Assembly: GCF_003008515.1 (NCBI RefSeq) | Contig: NZ_CP027668.1 | Location: forward strand, 922,001 to 986,000 | Direction of reading: 5' to 3' | Origin: Phreatobacter cathodiphilus | GTDB taxonomy: Bacteria; Pseudomonadota; Alphaproteobacteria; Rhizobiales; Phreatobacteraceae | DNA length: 64,000 nt | In this document: positions 46,913 to 57,531 of the stretch, one piece after another | Layout: every line of letters begins with the position of its first letter | Numbering within the stretch: the first letter of the stretch is position 1 | Notes under the pieces: model-generated | Told to the model about the DNA's origin: nothing | The model's input: only the letters and a program-made list of their open reading frames with translations | The model's database searches: none | Made by a program: the position numbers and the translations under genes

Positions 46913-47719
46913 ATGGCGGAAGCAATCGAGACATCGAAGACGCGGCGCGTCTATCTGACGTTGAGGGACCGGATTTCCTCCGGCGAGCTGACACCGGGCA
47001 CGCGCCTCCCGTCCGAGCCCGACCTCGCCGGCCTGCACGACGTGTCGCGTGTGACCATCCGCCGGGCCCTCGCCGAGCTGGAGCGCGAAGGGCTGATCTC
47101 GCGCCGGCCGGGGGCTGGAACCTTCATCACGGCCCGCATGATCAAGCGACCGATCGTCGCGGACCTGTCCAATGCGCTCGCCCATCTCGTCGAGATGGGG
47201 CGGTCCACCGACGTCCGGCTGCTGCAATTCGGCTATGTCGAGGCCAACCCCGACGTCGCCGAGGCGCTGAAGCTCGAGGCCGGCGAGCGGGTACAGCGCT
47301 CGGTGCGCGTCCGCATCATCGACGGCGAGCCCTTCTCCTATCTCGTCACCCACGTGCCGCAGCGCATCGGCACGACCTATACGGAGGCCGAGCTCGGGGC
47401 CCAGCCGCTGCTGACGCTCATCGAGCGCTCCGGCGTCAAGGTCGACCGCGCCACGCAGACCATCACGGCGGCGCTCGCCGGCCCCGACGTCGCCGAGGCG
47501 CTCGGCGTCGACATCGGCGCGCCGCTCCTCGCTCTCAACCGCGTCGTCTTCGACGTGAAACGGCGTGGCATCGAGCATCTGACCGCCTTCTACCGACCGG
47601 ACCGCTATTCGTTCCAGATGGACCTCGTCCGCATCGATTCCGGCGGCGACCGCCTGTGGTCGCCGGTGGAGCGCCTGCGCATGGGCGTCGGACTCAACGG
47701 AGCGGACGCCAACGATTGA
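46913..47719 (+). CDS. GntR-family (HutC/UTRA-type) transcriptional regulator
   Basis: 268 residues from ATG 46913, which has a near-perfect GGGAGAGAGG site seven bases upstream; ATG 46832 would add 27 residues. The winged helix-turn-helix covers about 15-80 (LAGLHDVSRVTIRRALAEL, GLISRRPGAGTFIT). The UTRA ligand domain (about 100-260) has the usual DG-EPFSY and L-V-R patterns. It leads the same-strand run of importer and enzyme genes and most likely represses it. The ligand is unknown. It is not of the same branch as the FCD-type regulator at 2702. Confidence 0.92.
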   Translation: MAEAIETSKTRRVYLTLRDRISSGELTPGTRLPSEPDLAGLHDVSRVTIRRALAELEREGLISRRPGAGTFITARMIKRPIVADLSNALAHLVEMGRSTDVRLLQFGYVEANPDVAEALKLEAGERVQRSVRVRIIDGEPFSYLVTHVPQRIGTTYTEAELGAQPLLTLIERSGVKVDRATQTITAALAGPDVAEALGVDIGAPLLALNRVVFDVKRRGIEHLTAFYRPDRYSFQMDLVRIDSGGDRLWSPVERLRMGVGLNGADAND

Positions 47720-47814
47720 CGGGACACCGGCGCCTCGGGCGCCCCGCAAAGACGACACGAGCGGGCGATCAACGCCTGCCGCTTCCAGAGTGTAACGGAC
47801 GGAGACCAGCCACC

Positions 47815-49032
47815 ATGACCGACTGGACTGCAACGACGCGACGTAGCCTCCTGAAGACCGGCGCCGCCGGAGCCGCCATCATCGCCGCACCGGGCCTCGT
47901 CAGGGCCCAGGCCCCCGTGGTGAAGCTCGGCATCCTCCAGCCGGTCACCGGCGCCCTCGCTCAGGACGGTGAATATGGCCGGCTCGGCGCCCAGCTCGCC
48001 ATTGACGAGATCAACAAGGCCGGCGGCATCAAGTCGCTGGGCGGCGCCATGATCGAGATGGTCTTCGGCGACGCCCGCTCCAACCCGGAGGCCGGCACCC
48101 AGGAGGTCGAGAAGATGCATGCCGAGGGCGTCTCCGCCATCGTCGGCGGCTTCGCCTCGCCCATCTGCCTCGCCGCCTCCCAGGCGGCCTCGCGCTACGA
48201 CATCGCCTATGCGGTCGATGTCGGCGTCTCCGACCAGATCGTCTCGCGCGGCCTGAAGAACACCTTCCGCTTCGGCCCCGGCTTCGGCGCGGTCACCCGC
48301 GCCGCCATCGAGAACCTCGTCAAGCTCAACGACGCCGCCGGCAAGCCGGCCAAGACGGTGGTGCTGGTTCACGAGGACGGCCTGTTCGGCACCGGCCTCG
48401 CCAAGCTGATGAACGACCGGCTCTCGGCTCTCGGCTTCCAGATCCTCGAGACCATCCCGCACCCGACGCCGGCCCGCGACATGTCCAATGTCGCCCTGCG
48501 TATCCGCGCGCTGAACCCCGATCTCGTCATCCCCTCGAGCTACTACGGCGAGTTCGTGCTGCTCGCCCGCACCATGCAGCAGCAGCGCATTCGGCCGAAG
48601 GGCATCTATGCGGTGCTCAACGGCGCCGCCTCGAACTTCCGCTTCGTCAAGGAATTCCCGGACGCCGCCAACAACGTCATGGACTGCAACCACTGGGCCG
48701 ATCCGCGCAAGCCGAAGACGGCCGAGCTGCGCCGGCAGGTGGAGGCCATGGGCCGCTTCTGGCTCTACAACGTGCCGCTGAACTATTCCTCGGTGCGGCT
48801 GGTGGCCGATGCCGTCGAGCGGGCGGGCTCCCGCGACCGCATCAAGATCATCGAGGCCATGGCCGCCTCCACCTTCGCCGACCACATCATGCCCTACGGG
48901 ACGACGAAGTTCGAAAACGGCCAGAACACCGCCGCCGCCCCGGTCAACACCCAGGTGCAGAACGGCGACATCAAGGTGATCTTCCCCGACACCTTCGCCG
49001 ACGCCAAGCCGGTCTTCCCGGTGACCGGCTGA
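47815..49032 (+). CDS. Branched-chain-type ABC transporter, periplasmic substrate-binding protein
   Basis: 405 residues. Twin-arginine-like leader (TTRRSLLKTGAAGAAIIAAPGL, cut near VRA-QAP). The mature part begins VKLGILQPVTGALAQDGEYG, the Peripla_BP_6 (LivK/AmiC/UrtA) pattern, with INKAGGIKSLGG and VGGFASP. These proteins bind branched amino acids, amides, urea or aromatic acids. The following hydantoinase genes suggest an amide- or ureide-like ligand. A strong hairpin follows the gene. Confidence 0.93.
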   Translation: MTDWTATTRRSLLKTGAAGAAIIAAPGLVRAQAPVVKLGILQPVTGALAQDGEYGRLGAQLAIDEINKAGGIKSLGGAMIEMVFGDARSNPEAGTQEVEKMHAEGVSAIVGGFASPICLAASQAASRYDIAYAVDVGVSDQIVSRGLKNTFRFGPGFGAVTRAAIENLVKLNDAAGKPAKTVVLVHEDGLFGTGLAKLMNDRLSALGFQILETIPHPTPARDMSNVALRIRALNPDLVIPSSYYGEFVLLARTMQQQRIRPKGIYAVLNGAASNFRFVKEFPDAANNVMDCNHWADPRKPKTAELRRQVEAMGRFWLYNVPLNYSSVRLVADAVERAGSRDRIKIIEAMAASTFADHIMPYGTTKFENGQNTAAAPVNTQVQNGDIKVIFPDTFADAKPVFPVTG

Positions 49033-49055
49033 GGCCGTCGCTCCGCAGTCCCTCC

Positions 49056-49084
49056 ACCCCGCGGCCGGCCACCTGCCGCGGGGT
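49056..49084 (+). terminator. GC-rich hairpin after the substrate-binding protein gene
   Basis: Perfect 10-bp stem ACCCCGCGGC / GCCGCGGGGT with a 9-base loop and no T-run, 24 bases past the stop. As at 4718, it sits between a binding-protein gene and its permease gene. Confidence 0.6.
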
Positions 49085-49110
49085 CGTCATGCCGGTGAGG
49101 TCTCTCTCCC

Positions 49111-49992
49111 GTGTTCAGGTCCTATCCGCCGCAGATCGTGCTCGAAGCCGTGCTCAACGGCCTCCTCACCGGCGCCGTCTATGCCCTGGTCGCGCTGGGG
49201 CTGACGCTGGTCTACGGCGTGCTGCACATCATCAACTTCGCCCACGGCGCCATGCTGACGCTGGCGATGTTCGCGGTTCTGGTGGCTCATCTCGGCTTCG
49301 GCATCGACCCCTATCTCGCCATCCTGCCGCTGACCCCACTCTTCTTCGCCTTCGGCTACGGGCTGCAGCGCTTCGTCATCTCGCCGGCGAGCCGGAACGA
49401 CGACGGCGCCATCCTCCTCGTCACCCTCGGCCTGTCGATCGTTCTGGAGAACCTGCTGCTCGCCGTCTTCCGCTCGGACACGCGGGCGCTGACGCTGGAC
49501 TATTCCTTCTCGGTGGTGGACCTCGGCTTCGCGCTCTTGTCGCTGCCGCGGGTCATCGGCTTCGGCGTCGCCATCGTGGTTGCGGCCGGCCTGTGGGCGA
49601 TCCTCGCCCTCACCGACACCGGCAAGGCGATCCGCGCCGTGGCGAAGGAGAAGCTCGGCGCCTACCTCGTCGGCATCGACGTCAACCACATCTATGCGGT
49701 CACCTTCGGGCTGGGCGCCGCGACGCTGGCGGTGGCCGCCTGCCTCCTGATGCCGTCCTTCTACGTCAATCCGCGCGTCGGCAATGCCTTCGTCCTCGTC
49801 GCCTTCACCGTCGTGGTGCTCGGCGGCATGGGCTCCATCGCGGGGGCATTGCTCGGCGGCCTGGTCATCGGCGTGGTCGAGAGCCTGTCGGGTCTCTATC
49901 TCGGCGAAAGCCTCGGCCAGATCGGCATCTTCCTCATCTTCATCCTCGTCCTGCTCGTCCGGCCGACCGGCCTGTTCGGAGCCAGGGCATGA
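49111..49992 (+). CDS. livH: Branched-chain-type ABC transporter permease (LivH-like)
   Basis: 293 residues from GTG 49111 (FRSYPPQIVLEAVLNG). About eight membrane helices, with the LivH motif GAVYALVALGLTLVYGVLHI and, near the end, the coupling region GNAFVLVAFTVVVLGGMGSI. One of two permeases that form the channel with LivM. A REP-like element separates it from the livM gene, which is unusual inside a transporter operon. Confidence 0.92.
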   Translation: MFRSYPPQIVLEAVLNGLLTGAVYALVALGLTLVYGVLHIINFAHGAMLTLAMFAVLVAHLGFGIDPYLAILPLTPLFFAFGYGLQRFVISPASRNDDGAILLVTLGLSIVLENLLLAVFRSDTRALTLDYSFSVVDLGFALLSLPRVIGFGVAIVVAAGLWAILALTDTGKAIRAVAKEKLGAYLVGIDVNHIYAVTFGLGAATLAVAACLLMPSFYVNPRVGNAFVLVAFTVVVLGGMGSIAGALLGGLVIGVVESLSGLYLGESLGQIGIFLIFILVLLVRPTGLFGARA

Positions 49993-50008
49993 GAGTTGCC
50001 CAAATCTG

Positions 50009-50153
50009 CCCCCCACCCCTGACCCCTCCCCGCCGCAAGCGGGGGGAGGGGAGGCGTTGGTGCTTCCTGGCAAGCACCATATTCCGCGATGGTGCAGGGA
50101 CCGCGCTTTTCCCCTCCCCCCGCTTGCGGCGGGGAGGGGTGAGGGGTGGGGGG
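50009..50153. repeat. REP-like palindromic element, copy 1 (type A)
   Basis: 145 bases. The left arm starts CCCCCCACCCCTGACCCCTC and continues with CCCGCCGCAAGCGGGG. The right arm (50111-50153) is its reverse complement (CCGCTTGCGGCGGGGAGGGG then GGTGGGG). Each arm is itself a small palindrome around GCAAGC. The core between them holds further inverted pairs, TGCTT/AAGCA and CACCAT/ATGGTG. The same arms recur at 55279-55426. It carries no gene. Confidence 0.85.
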
Positions 50154-50212
50154 TGGTCGCATGAGAGCCTCGTCCCGTCGAGTCTCCGCCAGGCATCCGG
50201 GGAGGCTCCGCG

Positions 50213-51213
50213 ATGACCCCCGGCACCGTCGCCGCCTACCGCTCCATTCTGCTCGCGATTGCCGCTCTGGCGCTGCTGCCGCTGGCCGTGCCGCTGCTCG
50301 TCGGCGCCGGCCTCTTCGCCGGGGCCAACACCTTCTTCAACCTGATGATCTTCATCCTGATCATCACGCTCGCGGCGCAGGGCTGGAACATCGCCGGCGG
50401 CTATGGCGGGCAGTTCTCCTTCGGCCACGCCGCCTTCTTCGGCACCGGGGCCTATGCCCAGGCGGTGCTGCAGACCCGCTACGGGGTCAACGCCTGGGCG
50501 GCGCTGCCGGCCGCTATGGCGCTCGGCGGCCTCGTCGGCGCGGTGATCGGCATTCTCGCCTTCCGCGCCCGCCTGCGCGGCTCCTACTTCGCCCTCGTCA
50601 CCCTCGCCTTCGCCGAGGTCTTCCGCATCCTCGCCAACGCCACGCCGGTCACCGGCGGCGCCGCCGGCACGCTGGTGCCGCTGCGCATCGGTTTTGGCCA
50701 GATGCAGTTCGAGGCCCCGGCCGCCTTCTTCTACCTCGCGCTCGCCTTCGTGGCCGGGGTGCTGGTCCTCAACCGGGTGCTGGAGCGCTCGCGCTTCGGC
50801 GCCTGGCTGGTGGCCGTCAGGGAGAACGAGGATGCCGCCCGGGCGCTCGGAGTCGACACCCTGAAGGTCAAGCTCAAGGCCATCACGCTGTCCGCGGCGA
50901 TCACGGCGGTCGCCGGCGCGCTCTACACCCAGAAATTTCTCTATGTGGACGCCAACATCGCCTATGGCGCCTGGATCTCGGTCGAGGCGCTGCTCGCACC
51001 CATCGTCGGCGGTATCGGCACCGTCTTCGGCCCGCTCCTCGGCGCCATGGCGCTGATCGGCCTCGGCGAGGCGGCCAAGACCGTCATCCACGCCGCCTTC
51101 GGCTCCGCCGTGCCGGGCGTCGACCTCGTCGTCTACGGCGTGCTGCTGATCCTGGTCATCGCCTTCGCGCCGCGCGGCCTCATCGGCCTCCTCAAGAGCC
51201 TGGGAGGGCGCTG

Positions 51214-51214
<1 letters not shown>
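50213..51214 (+). CDS. livM: Branched-chain-type ABC transporter permease (LivM-like)
   Basis: 333 residues from ATG 50213 with GGGGAGG upstream. About nine membrane helices. The LivM pattern is GWNIAGGYGGQFSFGHAAFFG, then NEDAARALGVDTLKVKL, the cytoplasmic loop that touches the ATPases. The stop overlaps the ATG of the livG gene (TGATG). Confidence 0.93.
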
Positions 51215-51946
<732 letters not shown>

Positions 51947-51954
<8 letters not shown>

Positions 51955-52660
51955 GCCGATCCTCGCGGTCGAGAACCTCGTCGCCGGTTATGGCGCGACC
52001 GAGATCCTGCGCGGTCTGTCGATGAGCGTCGCGCCGGGGGAGATCGTCGCCGTCCTCGGCTCCAACGGCGTCGGCAAGACGACGCTGAACATGGTCCTCT
52101 CCGGCATCCTGCGGGCCTCGTCCGGCACCGTCCGCTTCCTCGGCGAGGACGTCACCCGCGCGACGCCGGGCGACATCGTCTCCCGCGGCCTCATCCACGT
52201 GCCCGAGGGGCGCAAGATCTTCCCCAACATGACGGTGCGCGAGAACCTCGTGCTCGGCTCCTACCGGCGCGGCAGGCCGGCCCGCACCGCCAACCTCGAC
52301 CGGGTCTTCGCAACCTTCCCGCGCCTCGCCGAGCGCGGCGGCCAGTTCGCCGGCACCCTCTCCGGCGGCGAGCAGCAGATGCTCGCCATCGGCCGCGGCC
52401 TGATGGCCGAGCCCAAGCTCCTCATCCTCGACGAGCCCTCTCTCGGCCTCTCGCCGCTCCTCGTCGAGGAGATGTTCGCGCTGGTCCGGCGCATCCATGC
52501 CGACGGTCTCGCCGTGCTGCTGGTCGAGCAGAACGTCGTGCAGTCGCTGGAGGTCGCCTCGCGCGCCTTCATCCTCGAAAACGGCGTCTTCGCACTATCG
52601 GGTCCGGCCGCGGACCTCGCGGCCAGCGACGACCTGCGCCGCGCCTATCTGGGGCTCTAG
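51947..52660 (+). CDS. livF: Branched-chain-type ABC transporter ATP-binding protein (LivF-like)
   Basis: 237 residues. Walker A GSNGVGKT, a Q-loop region near HVPEGRKIFPNMTVRENL that is diagnostic for LivF, signature LSGGEQQMLAI and Walker B LLILDEPSLGLSP. It pairs with LivG to drive import. It completes a five-gene importer set; the lyase gene follows after 56 bases. Confidence 0.94.
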
Positions 52661-52716
52661 ACCATGCCCCTGTCCACGCCTGCCATTCATGACCAAGGCC
52701 TTGCCGGAGACTTTCG

Positions 52717-53601
52717 ATGACCCGCCCTGCTGACACCCTGCGCGCTCGGCTCGACCAGCGGCCGGTCCTGCTGGCACCGGGCGCGGTGGATCCGCTGACG
52801 GCCCAGATCGCCGTCCTCGCCGGCTTCGAGGCGGTCTATCTGACCGGCGCGGGCATCGCCTACACCCGGCTCGGCATGCCCGACATCGGCCTCACCACCA
52901 TGAGCGACGTCACCGACGTCATCATGCGCATCGCCGACAAGGTTTCGGTGCCGCTCATCGTCGACGGCGACACCGGCTTCGGCAACGCCATCAACGTCCA
53001 GCGCACGGTGCGCTGCTTCGAGAGGGCGGGGGCGGCCGCCATCCAGCTCGAGGACCAGACCTTTCCCAAGCGCTGCGGCCATCTCAGGGGCAAGGCCGTG
53101 GTACCGACCGAGGAGATGGTCGGCAAGATCAAGGCGGCGGTGGACGCCCGCCAGAACGGACTGCTCGTCGTCGGCCGCACCGACGCCGGGGCCGTGGAGG
53201 GCTTCGAGCGCGCCTTCGAGCGCGCCGAGCGCTATGCCGAGGCGGGCGCCGACATCATCTTCGTCGAGGCGCCGCGCACCCGAGAGGAACTCGCCTCGGT
53301 GCCGAAGCGGCTCGGCTCCATCCGCCCGCTGATGGCCAATATGGTCGAGGGCGGCCGCACGCCCATGACCCCCGTCGCCGACCTCGAGGCGATGGGCTTC
53401 AGCCTCGTCGTCTTCTCCGCCGGCGTCGTCCGTGCCATGGCGAAGACCGCCCGCCGCTTCTACGACACGCTGCGCGCCGAAGGCACGACCGACTCGATCC
53501 GCGAGGACATGTACGGCTTCGACGAGCTCGCCGACATCGTCGGCACCACCGACCTCCTGGAAATCGGCAAGCGCTACGACACGACCGGGGACGGGGCATG
53601 A
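52717..53601 (+). CDS. Isocitrate lyase/PEP mutase-superfamily lyase
   Basis: 294 residues. (Beta/alpha)8 barrel with the metal site in VDGDTGFGN, the catalytic lid motif KRCGH with its cysteine (here QTFPKRCGHLRGK) and VVGRTDA. These are the marks of methylisocitrate lyase and its relatives (2,3-dimethylmalate lyase, oxaloacetate decarboxylase). It should cleave a C-C bond of a 2-hydroxy di- or tricarboxylate, often releasing pyruvate or glyoxylate. No methylcitrate cycle genes are nearby, so PrpB is unlikely. It overlaps the next ATG by four bases (ATGA). Confidence 0.9.
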   Translation: MTRPADTLRARLDQRPVLLAPGAVDPLTAQIAVLAGFEAVYLTGAGIAYTRLGMPDIGLTTMSDVTDVIMRIADKVSVPLIVDGDTGFGNAINVQRTVRCFERAGAAAIQLEDQTFPKRCGHLRGKAVVPTEEMVGKIKAAVDARQNGLLVVGRTDAGAVEGFERAFERAERYAEAGADIIFVEAPRTREELASVPKRLGSIRPLMANMVEGGRTPMTPVADLEAMGFSLVVFSAGVVRAMAKTARRFYDTLRAEGTTDSIREDMYGFDELADIVGTTDLLEIGKRYDTTGDGA

Positions 53602-55250
53602 GCCTCGATCCGGTCACCCTCGCGGTCCTCAAGGGGCGGCTCGAGCAGATCGCCGACGAGATGGACGCGACGCTCTACCGCTCGGCCTTCAACCCGATCA
53701 TCGCCGAGGCGCGAGACGCCTGCCACGGCCTCTACCACCGCGACACCGGCGACACCCTCGTCCAGGGCACCAAGGGCCTGCCCATCTTCGTCGGCGCCAT
53801 GGCCTTCGCGGTGAAGGCGGTGATCGACAAGGTGAAGGCGCAGGGCGGCCTGAAGCCCGGCGACACCTTCATCTTCAACGATCCCTATGCCGGCGGCACC
53901 CATCTCAACGACATCCGCCTGGTGCGGCCGGTCTTCCGCGACGGCGAACTGTTCTGCTGGCTCGCTTCCGCCGGCCACTGGCTCGACCTCGGCGGCAACG
54001 TGCCCGGTGGCTACAACCCCGTCGCCACCGAGAGCTTCCAGGAGGGCGTGCTGATCCCGGTGGTGAAGCTCGTCGCCGGCGGCGAGATGCGCCAGGACAT
54101 CCTCGACATCCTCGCCGCCAATTCGCGCCTGCCGAACTCCAACTGGGGCGACCTCAACGGCCAGCTCAACGCCCTCGACCTCGGCGAGAGCCGGCTGAAC
54201 GCGCTGCTCGACCAGTACGGCGCGGCGACCGTCGAGGCCGCCTTCGAGGCCTTCTCGCTGCGCGCCGAGGCGCTGATGCGCGAGGCCATCGCGGCGCTGC
54301 CCGACGGCACGTATGCCTTCGAGGATTATCTCGACAACGACGGCATCGTCGATGCCCCGCTCACCGTCGCCCTCGACCTGACCATCGCCGGCGAGACCAT
54401 GGTGCTCGACGTCTCGCGCTCTTCGCCGCCCTGCGCCGGCCCGATCAACATCTCGGTGCCGACCACCATCGCCGCCTGCTACGTGGCGCTGAAACACGTC
54501 TTCACCGACGTGCCCGCCAATGCCGGCTGCCTCAGGCCCATCACCTTCGTGGTGCCGGACACGACGCTGCTCGGCGCGACGGCGCCACGGCCCATGGCCG
54601 GCTATACCGAGACCATCCTGCGCCTCATCGGCGTCGTCTTCGGCGCGCTCGCCAAGGCGGTGCCGGAGCGTGCTACCGCGGGGCCCTTCGGCACGATCAA
54701 CGCCCTCTCCATGGCCGGCCACCGGGCGAACGGCCAGCGCTGGGTGATGTTCAACTTCTTCGGCGGCGGCCTCGGCGGCAATCCCGAGAGCGACGGGCTC
54801 AACCACGCCAACAACCCCATCTCCACCGCCACCATGCCGCCCGTGGAAATCCTCGAGGCGGCCTATCCCGTCATGTTCACGCAATGGGCGCTCAGGCCCG
54901 ATTCCGGCGGCGAGGGCACCCGGCGCGGCGGCCTCGGCGCCGTCTACGAGATCGAGGTGCTGGACGCGCGCGGCGCCGAGGTCTTCCTCCTCGGCGAGCG
55001 CGGCCGCTACGCCCCTTTCGGTGTCAATGGCGGCGGGGAGGGGGCCCTCAACCGCTTCACATGGAGCGACGGCGCAACCACCGGTTCGCCGCCCATGGCC
55101 TCCAAGGTCACCGGCGTGAAACTGCCGCAGGGCGGCCGGGTGAGGCTCGAAACACCCGGCGGCGGCGGCTTCGGCGATCCCACCGGCCGCGACCCGGCGG
55201 CGCGCGAACGGGATCTCAGGCTGGGCTATGTGACGGGGGCAGGGGCATGA
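53598..55250 (+). CDS. hyuB: Hydantoinase B/oxoprolinase-family protein (HyuB)
   Basis: 550 residues, normal size. The HyuB pattern starts at LAVLKGRLEQIADEMDATLYRSAFNP, then HNDPYAGGTHLNDI-like FNDPYAGGTHLND and GHWLDLGG. With HyuA it makes the ATP-dependent hydantoinase/5-oxoprolinase/acetone carboxylase superfamily enzymes, which open cyclic amides or carboxylate ketones. Here hyuB precedes hyuA, and the two are separated by a palindromic repeat, which is unusual for subunits of one complex. Confidence 0.93.
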   Translation: MSLDPVTLAVLKGRLEQIADEMDATLYRSAFNPIIAEARDACHGLYHRDTGDTLVQGTKGLPIFVGAMAFAVKAVIDKVKAQGGLKPGDTFIFNDPYAGGTHLNDIRLVRPVFRDGELFCWLASAGHWLDLGGNVPGGYNPVATESFQEGVLIPVVKLVAGGEMRQDILDILAANSRLPNSNWGDLNGQLNALDLGESRLNALLDQYGAATVEAAFEAFSLRAEALMREAIAALPDGTYAFEDYLDNDGIVDAPLTVALDLTIAGETMVLDVSRSSPPCAGPINISVPTTIAACYVALKHVFTDVPANAGCLRPITFVVPDTTLLGATAPRPMAGYTETILRLIGVVFGALAKAVPERATAGPFGTINALSMAGHRANGQRWVMFNFFGGGLGGNPESDGLNHANNPISTATMPPVEILEAAYPVMFTQWALRPDSGGEGTRRGGLGAVYEIEVLDARGAEVFLLGERGRYAPFGVNGGGEGALNRFTWSDGATTGSPPMASKVTGVKLPQGGRVRLETPGGGGFGDPTGRDPAARERDLRLGYVTGAGA

Positions 55251-55278
55251 TGGCGGCCCGCTCCCTTCGGCCCGGTGG

Positions 55279-55426
55279 CCCCCCACCCCTGACCCCTCCC
55301 CGCCGCAAGCGGGGAGAGGGGAAGGGCGCCCCCTTCCTCACTGCGGCGGCTTCGGTGGCGCGCCCGCGGATGTCGCTCGTCTCCCCTCCCCCCGCTTGCG
55401 GCGGGGAGGGGTCAGGGGTGGGGGGC
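55279..55426. repeat. REP-like palindromic element, copy 2 (type A)
   Basis: 148 bases between hyuB and hyuA. The outer arms match copy 1 (50009-50153): CCCCACCCCTGACCCCTCCC with CCGCCGCAAGCGGGG on the left and its reverse complement on the right (55382-55426). The central part differs from that of copy 1, so only the arms are conserved. Confidence 0.85.
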
Positions 55427-55485
55427 ATGGTCCCCAATGATATCGATTCCTCCGCGACCACGCGGACATACAGCAGGGCATGCCC

Positions 55486-57531
55486 ATGACCACCCTCGTC
55501 GGCGTCGATGTCGGTGGGACCTTCACCGACCTGTTCTTCCTCGACGAGGCTTCCGGCACGTTCCGCACGGCCAAGGTGCCGTCGAACCGCGGCGACGAGG
55601 CCGTCGGCTTCCTCGAAGGGCTGAAGACCTTCGGGGCGCTCTCTGCCCTCGGCTCCATCGTCCATGGCACCACGGTCGGCACCAATGCGCTCCTGGAGCG
55701 TAAGGGCGCCCGCATCGGCGTCATCACCACGGCCGGTTTCCGCGACGTGCTGGAGATGCGCCGCCGCGACCGCCGCAACACCTGGGGCCTGTGGGGCGAC
55801 TTCACCCCCGTGGCCGACCGGGACATGCGCGTCGAGGTCGCCGAGCGCACCCTCGCCAACGGCACGGTGCGCACCGCGGTCGATCCGGTGGAGGTCGCAA
55901 CGGCAGCCAAGGCCCTGGCTGCGGCCGGCGCCACCGCCCTCGCCATCGTCTTCGTCAACGCCTACGCCAATCCCGCCAACGAGCGCGCCGCGGCCTCGGC
56001 CGCCCGCGCCGTCTGGCCGAACGAGCACGTCTCCGTCTCTTCCGAGATTCTTCCCGAGATCCGCGAGTTCGAGCGCGCCTCCACCACCGCCCTCAACGCC
56101 TATCTCCAGCCGGTCGTCGGCTCCTATCTCGCCAAGCTCGAGACGGCGCTCGCGGGCGAGGCCTTTTCCGGCGCCTTCCACATCGTCCAGTCGAACGGCG
56201 GCGTCATGTCGACGGCCGGCGCCCGGCGCCTGCCCGTCCGCACGGCGCTGTCGGGGCCGGCCGCCGGCGTCATCGCGGCGGCGGCCATCTCCACTGCGGC
56301 CGGCTATCCCGACATCATCACCGGCGACCTCGGCGGCACCTCCTTCGACGTGTCGCTGATCGCCGGGGGCGAGGCCTCGCTCGCCGCCCAGACGACGATC
56401 GATTTCGGCCTCGTCATCCGCTCGCCGATGATCGAGATCACCACCATCGGCGCCGGCGGCGGCTCCATCGCCCGCGTCGACCGCGGCGGCTTCCTCGAGG
56501 TCGGACCCGAGAGCGCCGGCTCGCGCCCCGGCCCGGTCGCCTATGGCCAGGGCAATGAGCGCCCCACCCTCACCGACGCCAACATCGTCCTCGGCCGCAT
56601 CAACGCCGAGCGCCCCATCGGCGGCAAGCTCGCCCGCCTCGACGTGGAGGCGGCGCGACGGGCGCTGGCGGTCCATGTCGGCGAGCCGCTGGGTCTGTCG
56701 CCGGAGGAGGCCGCCGAGGCGGTCGTCCGCATCGCCGATGCCCGCATGGCCGGCGCGATCCGCCTCGTCTCGGTGGAGCGCGGCCACGATCCCGCGACCT
56801 TCGCCTTCGTGCCCTTCGGCGGCGGCGGCGCGCTCCATGCCGGCGCGCTCATCGCCGACATCGGGCTGAAGGCCGCTCTCGTGCCGCGCTTTCCCGGCGT
56901 CACCTCGGCCATGGGCTGCGTCATGGCCGACATTCGCCACGATCAGGTGCAGACGCTGAACCTCCTCCTCGACGGGCTCGACGCGGACGCCCTCGACCGT
57001 CGCATGGGTGAAGAGGGCGCCGCCGCCCATGCCGTCGTCGCCGGCGCCGGCCTCACCGTCGGGCGCATCGACGTGACGTTCGAACTCGACATGCATTATC
57101 TCGGGCAGACCCATACCGTCGCCGTGCCCCTTCCGGTGACGCTGGCGCAGGGCCGCACCGGCATCACCGAGGCCGTCGTGCGAAAGGCCTTCGAGGCCGC
57201 CTATTCCCGCGCCTTCTCCCGCCTGCTGCCCGGCCTCGGCATCCGCATCGTCAACCTGCGAACCGCCGCCATTGGCCGGCGTCCGGCCATCGACCTCGCG
57301 GCGCTGGCGCCGCCGGCCTCCGCGACGCTGGAGGCCGCCCGCACCGGGGCGCGGCCGGTCTGGTTCGGCGGCTGGCGTGAGGCGGCGGTCTTCGCCCGCC
57401 TCGACCTGCCGGTGGATGCGGTGGTGGAGGGGCCCGCCGTGCTGGAGCAGCCGGACGCCACCATCCTGGTGCCGCCCGGCCAGCGCGCGCGCGTCGACCG
57501 CTTCGGCAACCTCGTCATGGAGCGCCTGTGA
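55486..57531 (+). CDS. hyuA: Hydantoinase A/oxoprolinase-family protein (HyuA)
   Basis: 681 residues from ATG 55486, eight bases after AGGG; ATG 55480 is the alternative. The ATP-binding ASKHA-type fold starts TLVGVDVGGTFTDLFF. HGTTVGTNALLERKG, DLGGTSFDVSLI and GAGGGSIARVD are the phosphate and metal loops, and FGGGGALHA lies near the end. It activates the substrate with ATP while HyuB completes the reaction. Known relatives act on N-methylhydantoin, 5-oxoproline, hydantoins or acetone; the substrate here is open. Confidence 0.94.
   Translation: MTTLVGVDVGGTFTDLFFLDEASGTFRTAKVPSNRGDEAVGFLEGLKTFGALSALGSIVHGTTVGTNALLERKGARIGVITTAGFRDVLEMRRRDRRNTWGLWGDFTPVADRDMRVEVAERTLANGTVRTAVDPVEVATAAKALAAAGATALAIVFVNAYANPANERAAASAARAVWPNEHVSVSSEILPEIREFERASTTALNAYLQPVVGSYLAKLETALAGEAFSGAFHIVQSNGGVMSTAGARRLPVRTALSGPAAGVIAAAAISTAAGYPDIITGDLGGTSFDVSLIAGGEASLAAQTTIDFGLVIRSPMIEITTIGAGGGSIARVDRGGFLEVGPESAGSRPGPVAYGQGNERPTLTDANIVLGRINAERPIGGKLARLDVEAARRALAVHVGEPLGLSPEEAAEAVVRIADARMAGAIRLVSVERGHDPATFAFVPFGGGGALHAGALIADIGLKAALVPRFPGVTSAMGCVMADIRHDQVQTLNLLLDGLDADALDRRMGEEGAAAHAVVAGAGLTVGRIDVTFELDMHYLGQTHTVAVPLPVTLAQGRTGITEAVVRKAFEAAYSRAFSRLLPGLGIRIVNLRTAAIGRRPAIDLAALAPPASATLEAARTGARPVWFGGWREAAVFARLDLPVDAVVEGPAVLEQPDATILVPPGQRARVDRFGNLVMERL

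Noticed and set aside
50009-50153. CRISPR array or insertion-sequence ends
   Set aside because: There are only two inverted arms per element, no regular spacers, no transposase gene and no target-site duplication that I could see.
52717-53601. Methylisocitrate lyase PrpB of the methylcitrate cycle
   Set aside because: No prpC or prpD nearby, and the gene is embedded in a hydantoinase/importer operon; left as a family-level call.
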